A stretch of DNA of 64,000 bases, from the NCBI GenBank assembly GCA_025210735.1, contig JAOARD010000011.1:114988-178987 (forward strand). Direction: 5' to 3'. This document shows positions 32,650 to 42,900 of this stretch, piece by piece. Origin of the DNA: Bacteroidales bacterium (GTDB taxonomy: Bacteria; Bacteroidota; Bacteroidia; Bacteroidales; UBA6680). Both the position numbers and the translations under genes were made by a program. Every line of letters begins with the position of its first letter. Positions within the stretch are counted from its first letter, which is position 1. The notes under the pieces were generated by a model. It did no database searches and had not been told where the DNA came from. It was given only the letters and a program-made list of their open reading frames with translations.

Positions 32650-35301
32650 TTAGTATAGGTTATTTAACGACTTTATTAATATATCTCCTATTCCTATTCT
32701 GTATCCGGATGTTACAGTAGATATATTATTCTTTTCTGTTATTACTGCTACAAAAGGTGTGTTTATAATATTATCGGAGTTAATAGCCTTTGCAATGTTT
32801 TTATAGTTATTGTATTTATTGTCGTTAACAAAAATAGAGTTGCCAGGCAGTTTACTTGTTATATCCTTGTTAATATCTTTAATGGTCATATTATCAGGCA
32901 GAATAAACACAATGTTTCCGTTCCACTTCTCAAACTCATCTTTCATATCTGATATCTCAATCAGTGTATGTTTGGTTGGTTCTGTACCCGGATCTATCCA
33001 ACACAGTGCAGTTGTTTTATTCATATCAACCATCTTGTTAAGATTAACATTGGCACTGTTTAAAGAGAAAACCATATTGTTATCAATAGTTCCGTACGAT
33101 CTGTTTATATGTTCGTATTCAGGAATAATAAACGATACCTCGCTAACCTTATCTTTGTCTATACTAAACACCTCTGTTTTGGTGAATATAGCACCATCGT
33201 TTCTTCTGTTTGATGTTAATAACCTGTACTTACCTGTTGGTAGTTCTATATTATCAGGCATACTGCTAAGTGGAGTATCCCATCCAAAATCAAGTGTGTT
33301 GTATACATTATCAGATAATCTGGCAATAGAGAAGTGTGTACGATACTTTGGTTCAGCTTTAAATGTGTTGTTGTCTGTTTTAAGAACCATAGTTCCTGTC
33401 TCTGGTTGTGTGCTGTTCTGTTTCTCAAACATTACATTTAACCACTGCTGCCCGTTGTAGTACTGTGGTTCTTTATCGGTTGGGTTTAACCTTGCCGGAA
33501 CACCTAAGCTTCTGCAGATAGCAACAAAATAGATATCACGCGACTCTCTGTTTGATATCTTAAGGCTGTTTACGCCTACTGGAGTTATTGGTAGCCTGTA
33601 ATAGTTATCGCTCTCGTTTATCTCTATATCGTTGTTAATTTTGTTTACTACTGCATGTACAGTCTCATCTCTGTTTATCTTCTGTTCGTTAACAAAGTTC
33701 TGTTTAAGCAGATGACGATAACTAACCAGCATCTCATTCTTTATTCGTGGGTTAAGAATATAGTTGGTGAATATGTCTTTACTGCTGTATTCGTTCTCGC
33801 TACACTCTGTAAGCGTCTCGAACAGATGACTGTTTAATACATTTAGTGAGATATCTCTTAGATCTTTTTTAGCTATACTTTTAAGCAGATTAATAGCATA
33901 TCCTCTGTTTCTGTAATCGGTACCTTTTAAGAAATTTATTATTGTTTGCCAGTTGCCCATACTGTTTTTAACAAGAGTGTTCAGTTCCTGACTATCTATC
34001 TCAAGCTCATCAGCAATTTTATCAACATCCTCCTTTTTTATGAATGTATATCTGTACTCTTTACGAATATTATCCTCGCTCTTTAATCTCTTTTTGTGCT
34101 CTGCAATATTGTTGTTACCTATCTTATAAGGTATCTTCTCTGCCGGAGGATTTATTGTTATGTAAGATACAAGGTTAATCTCTTTATCGGGGTTAAGCAC
34201 AAGTGTAACAGTATCTATGTTGTTAGCTTTTACAATGGTATTTGCAAACAATGTATTGTTGTGAGCCCATACCTGCATATCGCCTATACCGGATGTTAAT
34301 GATGCTATACCTCTGTTATCAGTTTTTTTTGATACAGCAGGATAGAACTCAGCATAGTTGTATATACCAAAATCTACAGTTGCATTATTAACTGCTGTAC
34401 CATTGTTATCAACAACCTTTACTACTGTGTTTTTTATTTCGGCGTAATTCTCTATTGTATTTATCTCTGTATAGTTCTCCTCTTTTTTTACAATCTCACT
34501 ATCGGTATTGTAATCGCCAAACACCTTTGTGTGTACAATCATTGCTCTGCGTGCAGGTTCTGTAAACCATGCCATGTTTAGTTCCGGTTCCGGTTCGCAG
34601 GCACCCATGTAGTACCATCTGCCATCTACCCACACCTCAACCCAGGCATGATTATCGTCGCAATGTGCCCAGCGTGGTGTGTATACCTGACGTGCAGGAA
34701 TACCTACAGATCTTAGTGCTGTTACTGTAAATGTAGACTCCTCGCCACAACGTCCGTACGATGTTCTGATAGTACTAAGAGGCGCACTTGTTCTTATATC
34801 TGTTGGCTGATAGTTAACCTTCTCGTGACACCAGTGGTTTACCTCAAGAGCAGCATGATACATATCCATGTTGATAATTCTGTTCTTAAGCTCCTTAAGA
34901 AATACAATACGTGCAGTGTCCAGATTCTCATTATTTACACGATATGGTAATACAAAATGTCTGAAGATATCTTCAGGAATACTCTTTCCCCATCTGAAGG
35001 TCTCTTTTGCTTCAAACGAGGCTTTAACCTGTTTAAGGAAGAAATTGCCGTTGTAATCGGCAAGATCGCAAAGAGGCATGTAGGCATACAGAAATTTAAG
35101 AGCCTCTTTTTCTTTGTCAGATATGTTGCTGTTCAGAACATCAAACAGCTCCTTGTCTCTGTTTTTACACATGGCTCTGCGCTGTTCAAACTTACTCATC
35201 ACCTTCTGTTTATATGTCTGGTTTGTGATGAAACCACTATTGTTTTTGCAGGAGACAAATACTATAGCGGCAATGGCTAATAATAGTTTAATCTTTTGCA
35301 T
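32650..35301 (-). CDS. Transglutaminase-like domain lipoprotein
   Basis: The 883-residue protein has a lipobox (VFVSC, Cys18). A transglutaminase-core domain occupies about 145-245: the catalytic triad is Cys185 in GRCGEES, His218 in DDNHAWVEVW and Asp226 in VDGRWYYMGACEPEP. A beta domain (about 285-385) follows. A second, transglutaminase-like segment without the catalytic cysteine (SRESRDIYFV-type region, ICRSLGVPARLNP near 605) sits later, then beta domains and a thioredoxin-like C-terminus (NIVFILPDN...). Related Bacteroidales proteins are surface or periplasmic with unknown, perhaps protease-like, roles. The cutC gene lies 13 bp upstream on the same strand, so both are probably cotranscribed. 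Confidence 0.82.
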   Translation of the reverse strand: MQKIKLLLAIAAIVFVSCKNNSGFITNQTYKQKVMSKFEQRRAMCKNRDKELFDVLNSNISDKEKEALKFLYAYMPLCDLADYNGNFFLKQVKASFEAKETFRWGKSIPEDIFRHFVLPYRVNNENLDTARIVFLKELKNRIINMDMYHAALEVNHWCHEKVNYQPTDIRTSAPLSTIRTSYGRCGEESTFTVTALRSVGIPARQVYTPRWAHCDDNHAWVEVWVDGRWYYMGACEPEPELNMAWFTEPARRAMIVHTKVFGDYNTDSEIVKKEENYTEINTIENYAEIKNTVVKVVDNNGTAVNNATVDFGIYNYAEFYPAVSKKTDNRGIASLTSGIGDMQVWAHNNTLFANTIVKANNIDTVTLVLNPDKEINLVSYITINPPAEKIPYKIGNNNIAEHKKRLKSEDNIRKEYRYTFIKKEDVDKIADELEIDSQELNTLVKNSMGNWQTIINFLKGTDYRNRGYAINLLKSIAKKDLRDISLNVLNSHLFETLTECSENEYSSKDIFTNYILNPRIKNEMLVSYRHLLKQNFVNEQKINRDETVHAVVNKINNDIEINESDNYYRLPITPVGVNSLKISNRESRDIYFVAICRSLGVPARLNPTDKEPQYYNGQQWLNVMFEKQNSTQPETGTMVLKTDNNTFKAEPKYRTHFSIARLSDNVYNTLDFGWDTPLSSMPDNIELPTGKYRLLTSNRRNDGAIFTKTEVFSIDKDKVSEVSFIIPEYEHINRSYGTIDNNMVFSLNSANVNLNKMVDMNKTTALCWIDPGTEPTKHTLIEISDMKDEFEKWNGNIVFILPDNMTIKDINKDITSKLPGNSIFVNDNKYNNYKNIAKAINSDNIINTPFVAVITEKNNISTVTSGYRIGIGDILIKSLNNLY

Positions 35302-35314
35302 AGGTTTTAATTAA

Positions 35315-36064
35315 TTAAGGTTTTTCAAGTATTTCAATAATTTCTTTTACGGTATTAATTGATGTTTCAAGGACGTTGTATTCATTGTTATTAACATCTC
35401 CGCCCATTGATATATTAGGGTTTTCATATATCATCTTTCCTCTTACATAGTGTTTGGCAGAGCAGTGTATTTCTGATGTTCCGGTATAATTTATAATGTG
35501 TTTTACATTGTCTGGAGTTACCCCGCATCCGGGCATTATAATGGTTCTGTCACCGGCAATTTTGTTCATCTGCTTTATAATCTCTTTTCCTTCGTATGCA
35601 GTTTTGTGTCCGCCGGATGTTAATATTCTGTTTACACCTAAATCTGTTAACTGTTTTGTAGCGTTTAGTATATCAGAGCTCATATCAATAGCTCTGTGAA
35701 ATGTTACTTCCATAGGCGATGCAATCTTTATAAGCTCTTTTGTTCTTCTGATATCTATACAGCCATTAGCAGTGAGTATTCCGATAACAATACCATTGGC
35801 ACCAAGGGCTTTGGCTATTAATATATCCTCTCTCATGCACTCAAACTCAATAGGAGAGTAGCAGAAATCGCCACCGCGTGGTCTGATTATTATATTTAGT
35901 TTAATGTTAAGATATTTTCTGGCAAGAGCAATTGTGGCAGCACTGGGTGTGGTGCCTCCTTCAGGCATGTTATCGCACAGCTCAACCCTGTATGCTCCGC
36001 CTTTCTGAGCATTTATAGCCGACTGAAGCGTATATGCACAAACTTCGAGTTTTCTCTGTTTCAT
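35315..36064 (-). CDS. cutC: CutC family protein
   Basis: The 249-residue TIM-barrel protein matches CutC along its length: LEVCAYTLQSAINAQKGGAYRVELCDNMPEGGTTPS (in pieces), IRPRGGDFCYS, FECMREDI, GANGIVIGILTANG, VTFHRAIDM, RILTSGGHKTAYEG, and IIMPGCGVTPDNV. CutC has been linked to copper homeostasis, though its biochemical role is disputed. It is cytoplasmic, with no signal peptide. The transglutaminase-like gene follows 13 bp downstream, suggesting an operon. Confidence 0.93.
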   Translation of the reverse strand: MKQRKLEVCAYTLQSAINAQKGGAYRVELCDNMPEGGTTPSAATIALARKYLNIKLNIIIRPRGGDFCYSPIEFECMREDILIAKALGANGIVIGILTANGCIDIRRTKELIKIASPMEVTFHRAIDMSSDILNATKQLTDLGVNRILTSGGHKTAYEGKEIIKQMNKIAGDRTIIMPGCGVTPDNVKHIINYTGTSEIHCSAKHYVRGKMIYENPNISMGGDVNNNEYNVLETSINTVKEIIEILEKP

Positions 36065-36233
36065 GGCGATGATTTGAACCTTAAATATAATATAAATGAT
36101 TAATAATTAGTCATTGCTAGAATTTATTATGATGTTAATGGTTGATGAGTTGTGATATATGTTGAAATATTTTTATTGAAACCTATTTGTTAATTTATGT
36201 TTGATAACTAAGGTTTTAACAAAAAATATAATT

Positions 36234-36611
36234 ATGGGTAGAAATGCAAAAATCTCAATCATAAATAATACAGATTGTGATTGGGTACTTGATGAGAGTA
36301 AAACAAAGCTGACACATGGTAAATTTAACCAATCTCCCACAAAAAAAATTCTTAAAGGAACAATAGGGATATTTAAAGTTGGGAACAGAACAGGTGCTAA
36401 GATTGGACCTAAAGGTAGTTTGGTTTATGTAATGCAGAACAAGGATAAAACTCCAATTAAGATAAGTTGGAATCATCCTTTTAGTGCAACAACGAGTACA
36501 TATCAATGTGTATCAGACCCTATTGGAGTAGTAAACTCTTCAGTAGATGTAACAGGAGGGCATGATCAAAAGGTTGATATTTTGGTTGTTCAGAAAGTAG
36601 AGGCTATATAA
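36234..36611 (+). CDS. Small beta-sandwich protein, tentatively aegerolysin-like
   Basis: The protein has 125 residues from the ATG at 36234 (MGRNAKISIINNT); an upstream TTG-initiated frame adds eleven unrelated residues. It has no signal peptide. It reads as all-beta: ISIINNTDCDWVL, KLTHGKF, GTIGIFKVG, GPKGSLVYVM, IKISWNHPFSATTSTYQC and a closing VDILVV strand. The HGKF and I-W-x-x-P positions recall aegerolysins (SWGKF, WDxP), small lipid-binding proteins that often act with partner proteins. The resemblance is weak. It faces, convergently, a PI-PLC-X-like gene, which makes a lipid-directed role plausible but unproven. Confidence 0.45.
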   Translation: MGRNAKISIINNTDCDWVLDESKTKLTHGKFNQSPTKKILKGTIGIFKVGNRTGAKIGPKGSLVYVMQNKDKTPIKISWNHPFSATTSTYQCVSDPIGVVNSSVDVTGGHDQKVDILVVQKVEAI

Positions 36612-36626
36612 TAGTCTTTATAAAAT

Positions 36627-36660
36627 ATTACCGGGTTATACATATGTTTAACCCGGTAAT
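36627..36660. terminator. Perfect dyad between convergent genes
   Basis: A 12-bp perfect stem ATTACCGGGTTA (36627-36638) / TAACCCGGTAAT (36649-36660). There is no strong T-run, so it is a probable bidirectional terminator by position. Confidence 0.65.
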
Positions 36661-36693
36661 GATGTTAATTAACCAATAAACAGAAATAGTTTC

Positions 36694-37599
36694 TTAAACT
36701 ACGCTAACTGTTCTTTCTTTTTTTGATGAGGCTTTTACTGTAATGCCTGTTTTCTCTCTATATATATTGTTGTTACTTACTTTTGCCCATTTATGATTAC
36801 TTATCTTATCGGTGGCAATTGCACTTACATTGGCTTTAATACAGTTATTCCAGTTAGTTTCTGAGTTAGACAGATATGTTCTTGTTATCAATCTTTTATC
36901 AGTAAACGGTGGTATTGTCTTCATCCAGACATCTTTGTGTTTGTTGTATATATGAAAGTTGAAGAATACAAAATTGCCATTTGTTGGTGGTTTTACATTC
37001 GGATCATTGTCAGATTTACTCTGATCGCTGAAGCAGTACCTCTCCTTAAGATCTGTATTTGCGTACTCTGTTTTCCAGTCTTTATTGCCACTCAGACAGA
37101 ATATAAACTTATTCCTCATATCAGTAGAGTTTATCTCAGGCCATCCGTGGTTAACAACATTTTCGCATAACGATTTATTGGGATCGGTAAATAACTTGCC
37201 CGGTTTAAAGATTATATTCTCGCTGAAATAACATTTCAGATAGGTATCAATCTCGTTATGAAAGTTGTTGTAACCATTTTTAGAGCTCTTTATATCAAGA
37301 TATATAAGAACCGGATTGTGATTATGGTTGTTGTTATGCCATATTAATATCTGGTTCAGATATCCGGATAGTTTCTTGTTGCCAGGAGTAGTATGGGCTA
37401 CAGTAAAATAATTGTCGCTTATACTCTCGTCTGGTATGTAGGCTGATGAATGTCGCCATATATCAAGCTCAATAGCCATGCAGCCGCCATCTGAAGGTGT
37501 ATTATTATTAAATGTTAACTGTTCTGAAAGGCTTTCGTCTCTGTCATATGAGTTATGAGAGGCTTTAAAAATAATCTGATCGTAACTTAAATTACTCAT
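36694..37599 (-). CDS. PI-PLC X-domain-like phosphodiesterase
   Basis: The protein has 301 residues from the ATG at 37599 (MSNLSYDQIIFKASHNSYD); the ATG at 37632 adds a hydrophobic MLLITIKRILD with no family support. FKASHNSYDRDESL matches the first catalytic-His motif of phosphatidylinositol-specific phospholipase C X domains (THNSY). CMAIELDIWRH parallels the D/E metal-site strand, YFTVAHTTPGN contains the second His, and PVLIYLDIKSS fits the next barrel strand. This is the layout of the Ca2+-dependent PLC1-like group. No signal peptide is seen. It would cleave a phosphodiester headgroup; the substrate is unknown. Its neighbour may be a lipid-binding protein. Confidence 0.72.
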   Translation of the reverse strand: MSNLSYDQIIFKASHNSYDRDESLSEQLTFNNNTPSDGGCMAIELDIWRHSSAYIPDESISDNYFTVAHTTPGNKKLSGYLNQILIWHNNNHNHNPVLIYLDIKSSKNGYNNFHNEIDTYLKCYFSENIIFKPGKLFTDPNKSLCENVVNHGWPEINSTDMRNKFIFCLSGNKDWKTEYANTDLKERYCFSDQSKSDNDPNVKPPTNGNFVFFNFHIYNKHKDVWMKTIPPFTDKRLITRTYLSNSETNWNNCIKANVSAIATDKISNHKWAKVSNNNIYREKTGITVKASSKKERTVSVV

Positions 37600-37758
37600 A
37601 TCTAAAATCCTTTTTATAGTTATTAGTAACAAGTTATAGAGAAAAGTTATAAAAAAAGAACAGTTATAGGTAAAAATACCTATATAGTGATTAATATCAC
37701 CTTTATTACTATTGTTGATTTTGCAAAAATGATTAGTAGCAGGTTGTATATCTTGCTG

Positions 37759-38586
37759 CTAATCATCTATTTTTAAAGATTCCAGTATGAATGATATATC
37801 TCTTCTGCTTTTGTACTCTTTATCTTTAAAATAACAAGCTATAATAAAATATCTGTGATGTTTAGAGTTAACCTGAATTGCACAAGCAAGATATGGAGAG
37901 GTTATACGCTCTAAATTTTTCATGTTGAATTTTCCGTTTATAGATATTGCATTGTAGTTATTTACAGATATTTGGTTTATTATATCTGAGAATATAAACC
38001 CATTTTCTTTAAGATTTAACACAATTCCCTTAAGTGTTTCGTAACGTTCCATTTTACGCATTATCAAAAAACTCCCGGTTCCAAACAGTTTTGTTGACAG
38101 ATATATTTTTATACTGTCACTTTTGTTTCTCCATTTCTTAGGATACTTAAGGGTAATATCTTTATAACTGATCTGCTTGGTTTTTCTTGGTTTATATTGT
38201 TTGGCATTTGAAAAGTTTATTGGGTACTTCATAGTATATGCATACTTCTTACCATTGTATGTACCGGGAATCCAGCTTTTGAGTGATTTTAAGGCTTTAA
38301 CAGCTGCTGCATCGGCATAAGGGTCAACAGATTTTATAACTTCAGTATCGGTAATATGTCCTGTTGTATCAACGTTAAATGTTAAAACAACTTTTCCGCT
38401 ACTAAAGTTTTTCATGCAGTATTCCGGCATCTCTAAAGCTTCTGTCATATCTTTTGCAATGCTCTCGCCAGTGTACTTAGGTAGCTCGCCTGTCTCTTTA
38501 ATTACTATTGTGTCTTGCGCACAGGCATAGCTGGCAGAAACCAGTAGTATAATTACCGATATTAGTGTCTTAACATTGTTTCTCAT
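37759..38586 (-). CDS. Secreted TonB-C domain protein with PsbP/DcrB-like C-terminus
   Basis: The 275-residue protein has a signal peptide (to about residue 24, ending ASYACAQ). A TonB C-terminal-like domain (about 55-130) follows: VVLTFNVDTTGHITDTEVI, DAAAVKALKSLKSWIPGTYNGKKYAYTMKYPINF (in pieces). The last ~130 residues (ITLKYPKKW ... YNAISINGKF ... HRYFIIACYF ... FILESLKI) have the pattern of PsbP/DcrB-type domains. There is no membrane anchor beyond the signal peptide, unlike true TonB. Its ATG overlaps the stop of the upstream HD-hydrolase gene by 4 bp, so the two are translationally coupled. Confidence 0.7.
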   Translation of the reverse strand: MRNNVKTLISVIILLVSASYACAQDTIVIKETGELPKYTGESIAKDMTEALEMPEYCMKNFSSGKVVLTFNVDTTGHITDTEVIKSVDPYADAAAVKALKSLKSWIPGTYNGKKYAYTMKYPINFSNAKQYKPRKTKQISYKDITLKYPKKWRNKSDSIKIYLSTKLFGTGSFLIMRKMERYETLKGIVLNLKENGFIFSDIINQISVNNYNAISINGKFNMKNLERITSPYLACAIQVNSKHHRYFIIACYFKDKEYKSRRDISFILESLKIDD

Positions 38587-39227
38587 GTTGTTCTGGTTAT
38601 ATTTTTTAAAAGTTTTATTTCCTGTTTAATATTCTCAACAGCTTTGTCCTGATATTTATAGTTGAAAATACTTGTGTGATAAATAGAGTCTCTTGTTATA
38701 AGGTCTTTTAGATGTTTTAGTCTGCCAGTAACATACTCCTTGTCTGTATATAGGGCATACTCTGATCTTATAAGATTGGTGTACTCTCTGTATACTCTCT
38801 GTTCCTGTCCTAAAATAGTAAGATCAGTATCCAGAAATATATTTGTATCGTTGCAGGTAGTTTTTTTGTGGTTTGCAGTTGCAATAATTGTATCGTAACA
38901 CAAACGTACAGTTTCGTTATCTACGCCAATTTTTGTTAATCTCTCTTTTGCTGTTTCTGCGCTTAATTTCTCGTTATTGTTACTTGTTGTATCGTAAACA
39001 AAATCGTGATAGAACGCTGCAAATAGCAGAGCATTAATATTGTTAATATGATCTTTATGACTGTTAATAAGCGAAACTATATGCCCTACATGTAGTAGTG
39101 TATGGTAGTATCGTCCTTTGGCTGTGTGCGCCAATTCAACTTCAGACCAGAGTGTACTTATAGTGTCGTTATTGTTTGTATATAAAGAGCATATATCTTT
39201 CCAGATAATATTAAGAGGCTTGTTCAT
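38583..39227 (-). CDS. HD-domain metal-dependent hydrolase
   Basis: The 214-residue soluble protein matches predicted HD-superfamily phosphohydrolases: GRYYHTLLHVGHIVSLI provides the first His, FAAFYHDFVYDTTSNN the HD pair, with NEKLSAETAKERL after it, and IFLDTDLTILG supplies the final Asp. The family has no assigned substrate in Bacteroidota. It is the first gene of a two-gene unit with the TonB-C protein gene at 37759-38586 (4-bp overlap). Confidence 0.85.
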   Translation of the reverse strand: MNKPLNIIWKDICSLYTNNNDTISTLWSEVELAHTAKGRYYHTLLHVGHIVSLINSHKDHINNINALLFAAFYHDFVYDTTSNNNEKLSAETAKERLTKIGVDNETVRLCYDTIIATANHKKTTCNDTNIFLDTDLTILGQEQRVYREYTNLIRSEYALYTDKEYVTGRLKHLKDLITRDSIYHTSIFNYKYQDKAVENIKQEIKLLKNITRTT

Positions 39228-39346
39228 TTAACTCTGATTTTAGGCAGTAGCAGTTTGTAATTTGGAAGTCAAGAAATTGTTTAAAATTTATCCTTCAGTT
39301 TTTTTATATGAAAATATGAATCATAATTTCGTTAAATTTCATTTAA

Positions 39347-39428
39347 ATGGAACCACCATTCGCATAAAATTTGCCTCATTATGCTTCAATTTTTATTCAT
39401 AAAAAATTCAAAAAACAAATTTAAACAG
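39347..39428 (+). repeat. Possible degenerate fifth copy of the structured repeat
   Basis: It has a GCATAA/TTATGC inner pairing (39362-39367, 39379-39384) and an A-rich tail AAAAAACAAATTTAAACAG (39410-39428), nearly the tail of the copy at 3053-3143. It lacks the ATGAAA at its end, and no gene follows on this strand. Confidence 0.35.
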
Positions 39429-39600
39429 TTTCTAAATATAGACTATCTTTTTCTGATATATATTCTATGTATGCATAAAAGTTATCAACTATTGTGATGA
39501 GTCTGCAAATTAAAGCTATAAAAAATCAAAAATGCTTGATACAGAATATTGATCGTACCAACAGAATTATGAACAATGTCACAATAAATCTTGTCCAAAT

Positions 39601-39804
39601 AACAGTCGGTCCGGGAAAATGATAATCTGTCGGGGGAAATGACAATAAGTGAGGGAAATGCGACAGTTTTTCGAAGAAATCTACCAATAAGTCGAGGAAA
39701 TTCAACAATAATTCCGGGAAAAACTACAATAAGTCTGGAAAAATGACAATAAGTGGAGGAAATGCGACAATTTTTCGAGGAAAAACAGCAGTAAGTCTAA
39801 AAGG
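39601..39804. repeat. Degenerate ~21-bp tandem repeat, about ten units
   Basis: The consensus on the plus strand is close to GACAATAAGTCGAGGAAATGC. Two neighbouring units (39641-39680) recur together about 103 bp later (39744-39784), showing a higher-order duplication. The 21-bp period gives 7-residue repeats in two short minus-strand frames, but these have no plausible start context or product. Nothing else is seen between 39228 and 39985 apart from the repeat at 39347-39428 and the terminator at 39930. Confidence 0.75.
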
Positions 39805-39929
39805 TATAATGGTGCGTTCAAAAAACTAAAAGAGGAATTTTTAATTAATATTTTTCTCAGCTTAGTTGCCGGGTATTTATAATTAATCACTAACTCCTGA
39901 ATAGTTAAAAATGAAAAAAGCTAAGAACT

Positions 39930-39963
39930 AAAAAAGAGGAGTCGCTTTGGTGCAGACTCCTCT
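39930..39963 (-). terminator. Intrinsic terminator of the ABC/M1 unit
   Basis: AGAGGAGTC (39935-39943) / GACTCCTCT (39955-39963), with a T-run on the minus strand. Confidence 0.88.
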
Positions 39964-39985
39964 AATATATAGCGTTATGATTATT

Positions 39986-42900
39986 TTATGACTGTTTAAC
40001 CTCTTTAATGTTATCTGAAGTTTTTCTGTCTATCAGTTTATGATATGGATCTATACCAACACTAAACGGTTTTTTATCAACAGTAAATGAGAACTTGTTC
40101 TCTTTACCTGTAATATGAACCTTCTTAAGCATAATCTCCTGCTCGTTACCATCTTCATCTTTGGCAAATATTGCAAGATCAATCCAGTCGTTCATGTCAA
40201 TATATTTCTTCTCGTCTTTATCCTCTCTGTTACCAAACGATATTGATACCTTAGCTTCGTCGCCTTCAATTACAGTAGCATCGCCTTTTTCAGGAGATAT
40301 AACTCTGTACTTTTCAGCTTCAACCATAAACTCAACCTTATACTTCCCGTCTTCGGTTTCGGTAACAGTAGCATCTTTTACCTTATTGTTAAATAGTGTA
40401 ATGGTCTCTAGCATATCGGTTATAACATAGTCAAGAGTATCAGGCATATGTTTTTTCATAAGGTCAACAAATTCAGGCGATGTAGTGTATGGTGGCTCCT
40501 GGAATCCTACCATATCAATGTACTCGCTAAGTGCGTTGTTTAGTTTATCAACACCCATATAGTCTGCTATTGCATACATTGCCACAGCACCTTTGTTGTA
40601 GTGAATATATTGCTGATTCTCATTATACATAAGAGGTTGCTCTTTGTGAGTCTCAAAACCTCTTCCTGACAGATATGTATTTAACTCATGTTTCATAAAT
40701 TTGCGAATCTTCTCTTTATTATACTTGTTTTCAAGCACTTTAATTGCTGAGAACTCCGCTAAACTTTCAGACATAAGTGTGGCTCCGCGTACATTAGCAC
40801 CAATTACCTGATGTGCCCACCACTGATGCGCCATCTCATGAGCAGTTACATGGTACACATAATCTACACCACCTTTTTCTGACTCATCAACCTTTGCTAT
40901 AAATCCTATTGCCTCTGAGAATGGTATTGTGTTAGGGAACGATTGTGCAAATGTACCCATTGTTCTTGGGAACTCGATAATACGTACCTGACGGTGCTGA
41001 TAATCGCTATAGCTTTTACCATAATACTCAAGCGATGCTTTTACAGCCTCTGCCATTCGCTCAATATTGTATTTGTGCGTTTTATGATAGTATACCTCAA
41101 TGTCTATATCGTTATACTTGTCTTTGTATATCTCATATTTAGCCGATACCCATGAGTAGAAGTTAAGTATTGGAGCATCCATTTTGTAGTGGAAATATGT
41201 TCTGTTGTCTTTTGTCCACTTTTTCTGCAAATATCCCGGTGCAATAGCTATCTGATCTGACGATGTACTTACTGTAGTCTCAAAGTTTACCCAATCGGCA
41301 CATTCAGATATGTATGTGTTACCAAGTGCAGAGCTATCTGTTGGTGATGCCATTCTCTGACGCTTAGGCAAACCATATTTTTTACGTACAGTATTATTTG
41401 ATATCTCGCCATTACGTGAGTAACCAAACATAGGGAAACTCATATTGTTGATAAATGTTCCGTTACTAAGTACCGGTGAGTTCGAACGCAGAAAGTGATT
41501 CTTCTTTGTACTCATACTAAAGTTTACCTTCATTGTCTCTCCCGGCATCAGTGGTTTATCTAACTGATATATGTTGTAGTTGAACAAGGTATCTTTACTT
41601 ACAAGTTTTGCATTACGAGAGAACTCTACCTTGGTATTATCGTAACTGTAGTTTACATGAACAGAGTCTATAATTTTATCTGTTTTGTTCTTTACAATGT
41701 ACTGCCCTTTAATCTTCAGATCTCTTGTTTCAGGATATATATCAACATCAACATTTACATCGGTAATTCTAGGCTGAGGAATGTTGTAGTACTTAGAGTA
41801 TTTTTTCTCGCACTCAACTCTCTCAAGTTCCCGCTCTTTTCCTGTTTTGTGTTCGTGTTTAATATTGTTAAACCAGAATATGTAACCACCTGTAAGCAGG
41901 AATCCGCCATAGAATACAATCAGAGCAACTTTAAGGAGTTTTGTTTTGTTCTCTTTAGCTCTTCTGAAGCGTATGCGGATTGTCTCTTTTACACCTCTGC
42001 GCCATATTGCCAACCCGGTATATAAAAGACCGAATGATAGTAGTAACCAGTATAGCCTGTAGAACATATAAGCAGGTATGTTGCTTCCGTATCCGTTCAT
42101 ATCTGAATATGAGAATCCAGGGCCTGAGTTGAATAAATATATTGCCTGGTCAAGTCCTGCGTATCTTAAGAACGGACTACATACGTAGAATATAAACAGG
42201 GTAAAGAATCCGATATAGAAGTTTGTGAATAGTGATTGTACAAACATTGCAAGTGCAGCCCACACAATATATTCTGGGAGAATAAGTATAAACAGTTCAT
42301 ACAGATAGTGTGTTGGTTCAATATCGTAATATCCTTCTGATATCTGAATAATTATTGAGCTTATCATTACAATGGCAAGTAGTATTACCTGTACTTTTAC
42401 TATGGCAATAAACTTAGACATATACTGAACCCAGTTTGGTGTTTGTGTTGTGTCTACAAGTTCAAACATCTTGTTTCTTCGCTCTCTCTGTATAAGCATA
42501 CCAGAGTATAGGAATGTAATCAATATCATGAACAGAGAGAATGTTTCGCCCGGAACAAGTAACATTTTCCATGTAGTAGGATATGTTTGTGTATCGTAAA
42601 GCATATGTGTTGTGGTGTGCGATACGTACATAGATAGAAGTCCTACTCCTAACAGAACCATGAATGGAACTGATTTTAGAATATATTTAAGATCGGTTAC
42701 AGAACAACTCCACATAAGTTTAAGGTTCCAGTTTCTGCTTGTATCAGTAGTAACCTTTGGAAGATTAATCTCATTTATGTTATTAAAGTTATCCTTAACA
42801 ACTGTTTTTCCTTTTTTACTAAACAGATTGAATGATAACGCACTTTGCGAGAATCTGAATCTGGTGTATGTCAGGGTAAATATAAGCGCCGATACGGCAA

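Noticed and set aside
39526..39890. Two short minus-strand frames with leucine/phenylalanine-rich repeats
   Set aside because: They are translations of the degenerate 21-bp tandem repeat, with no start context, signal or family resemblance.
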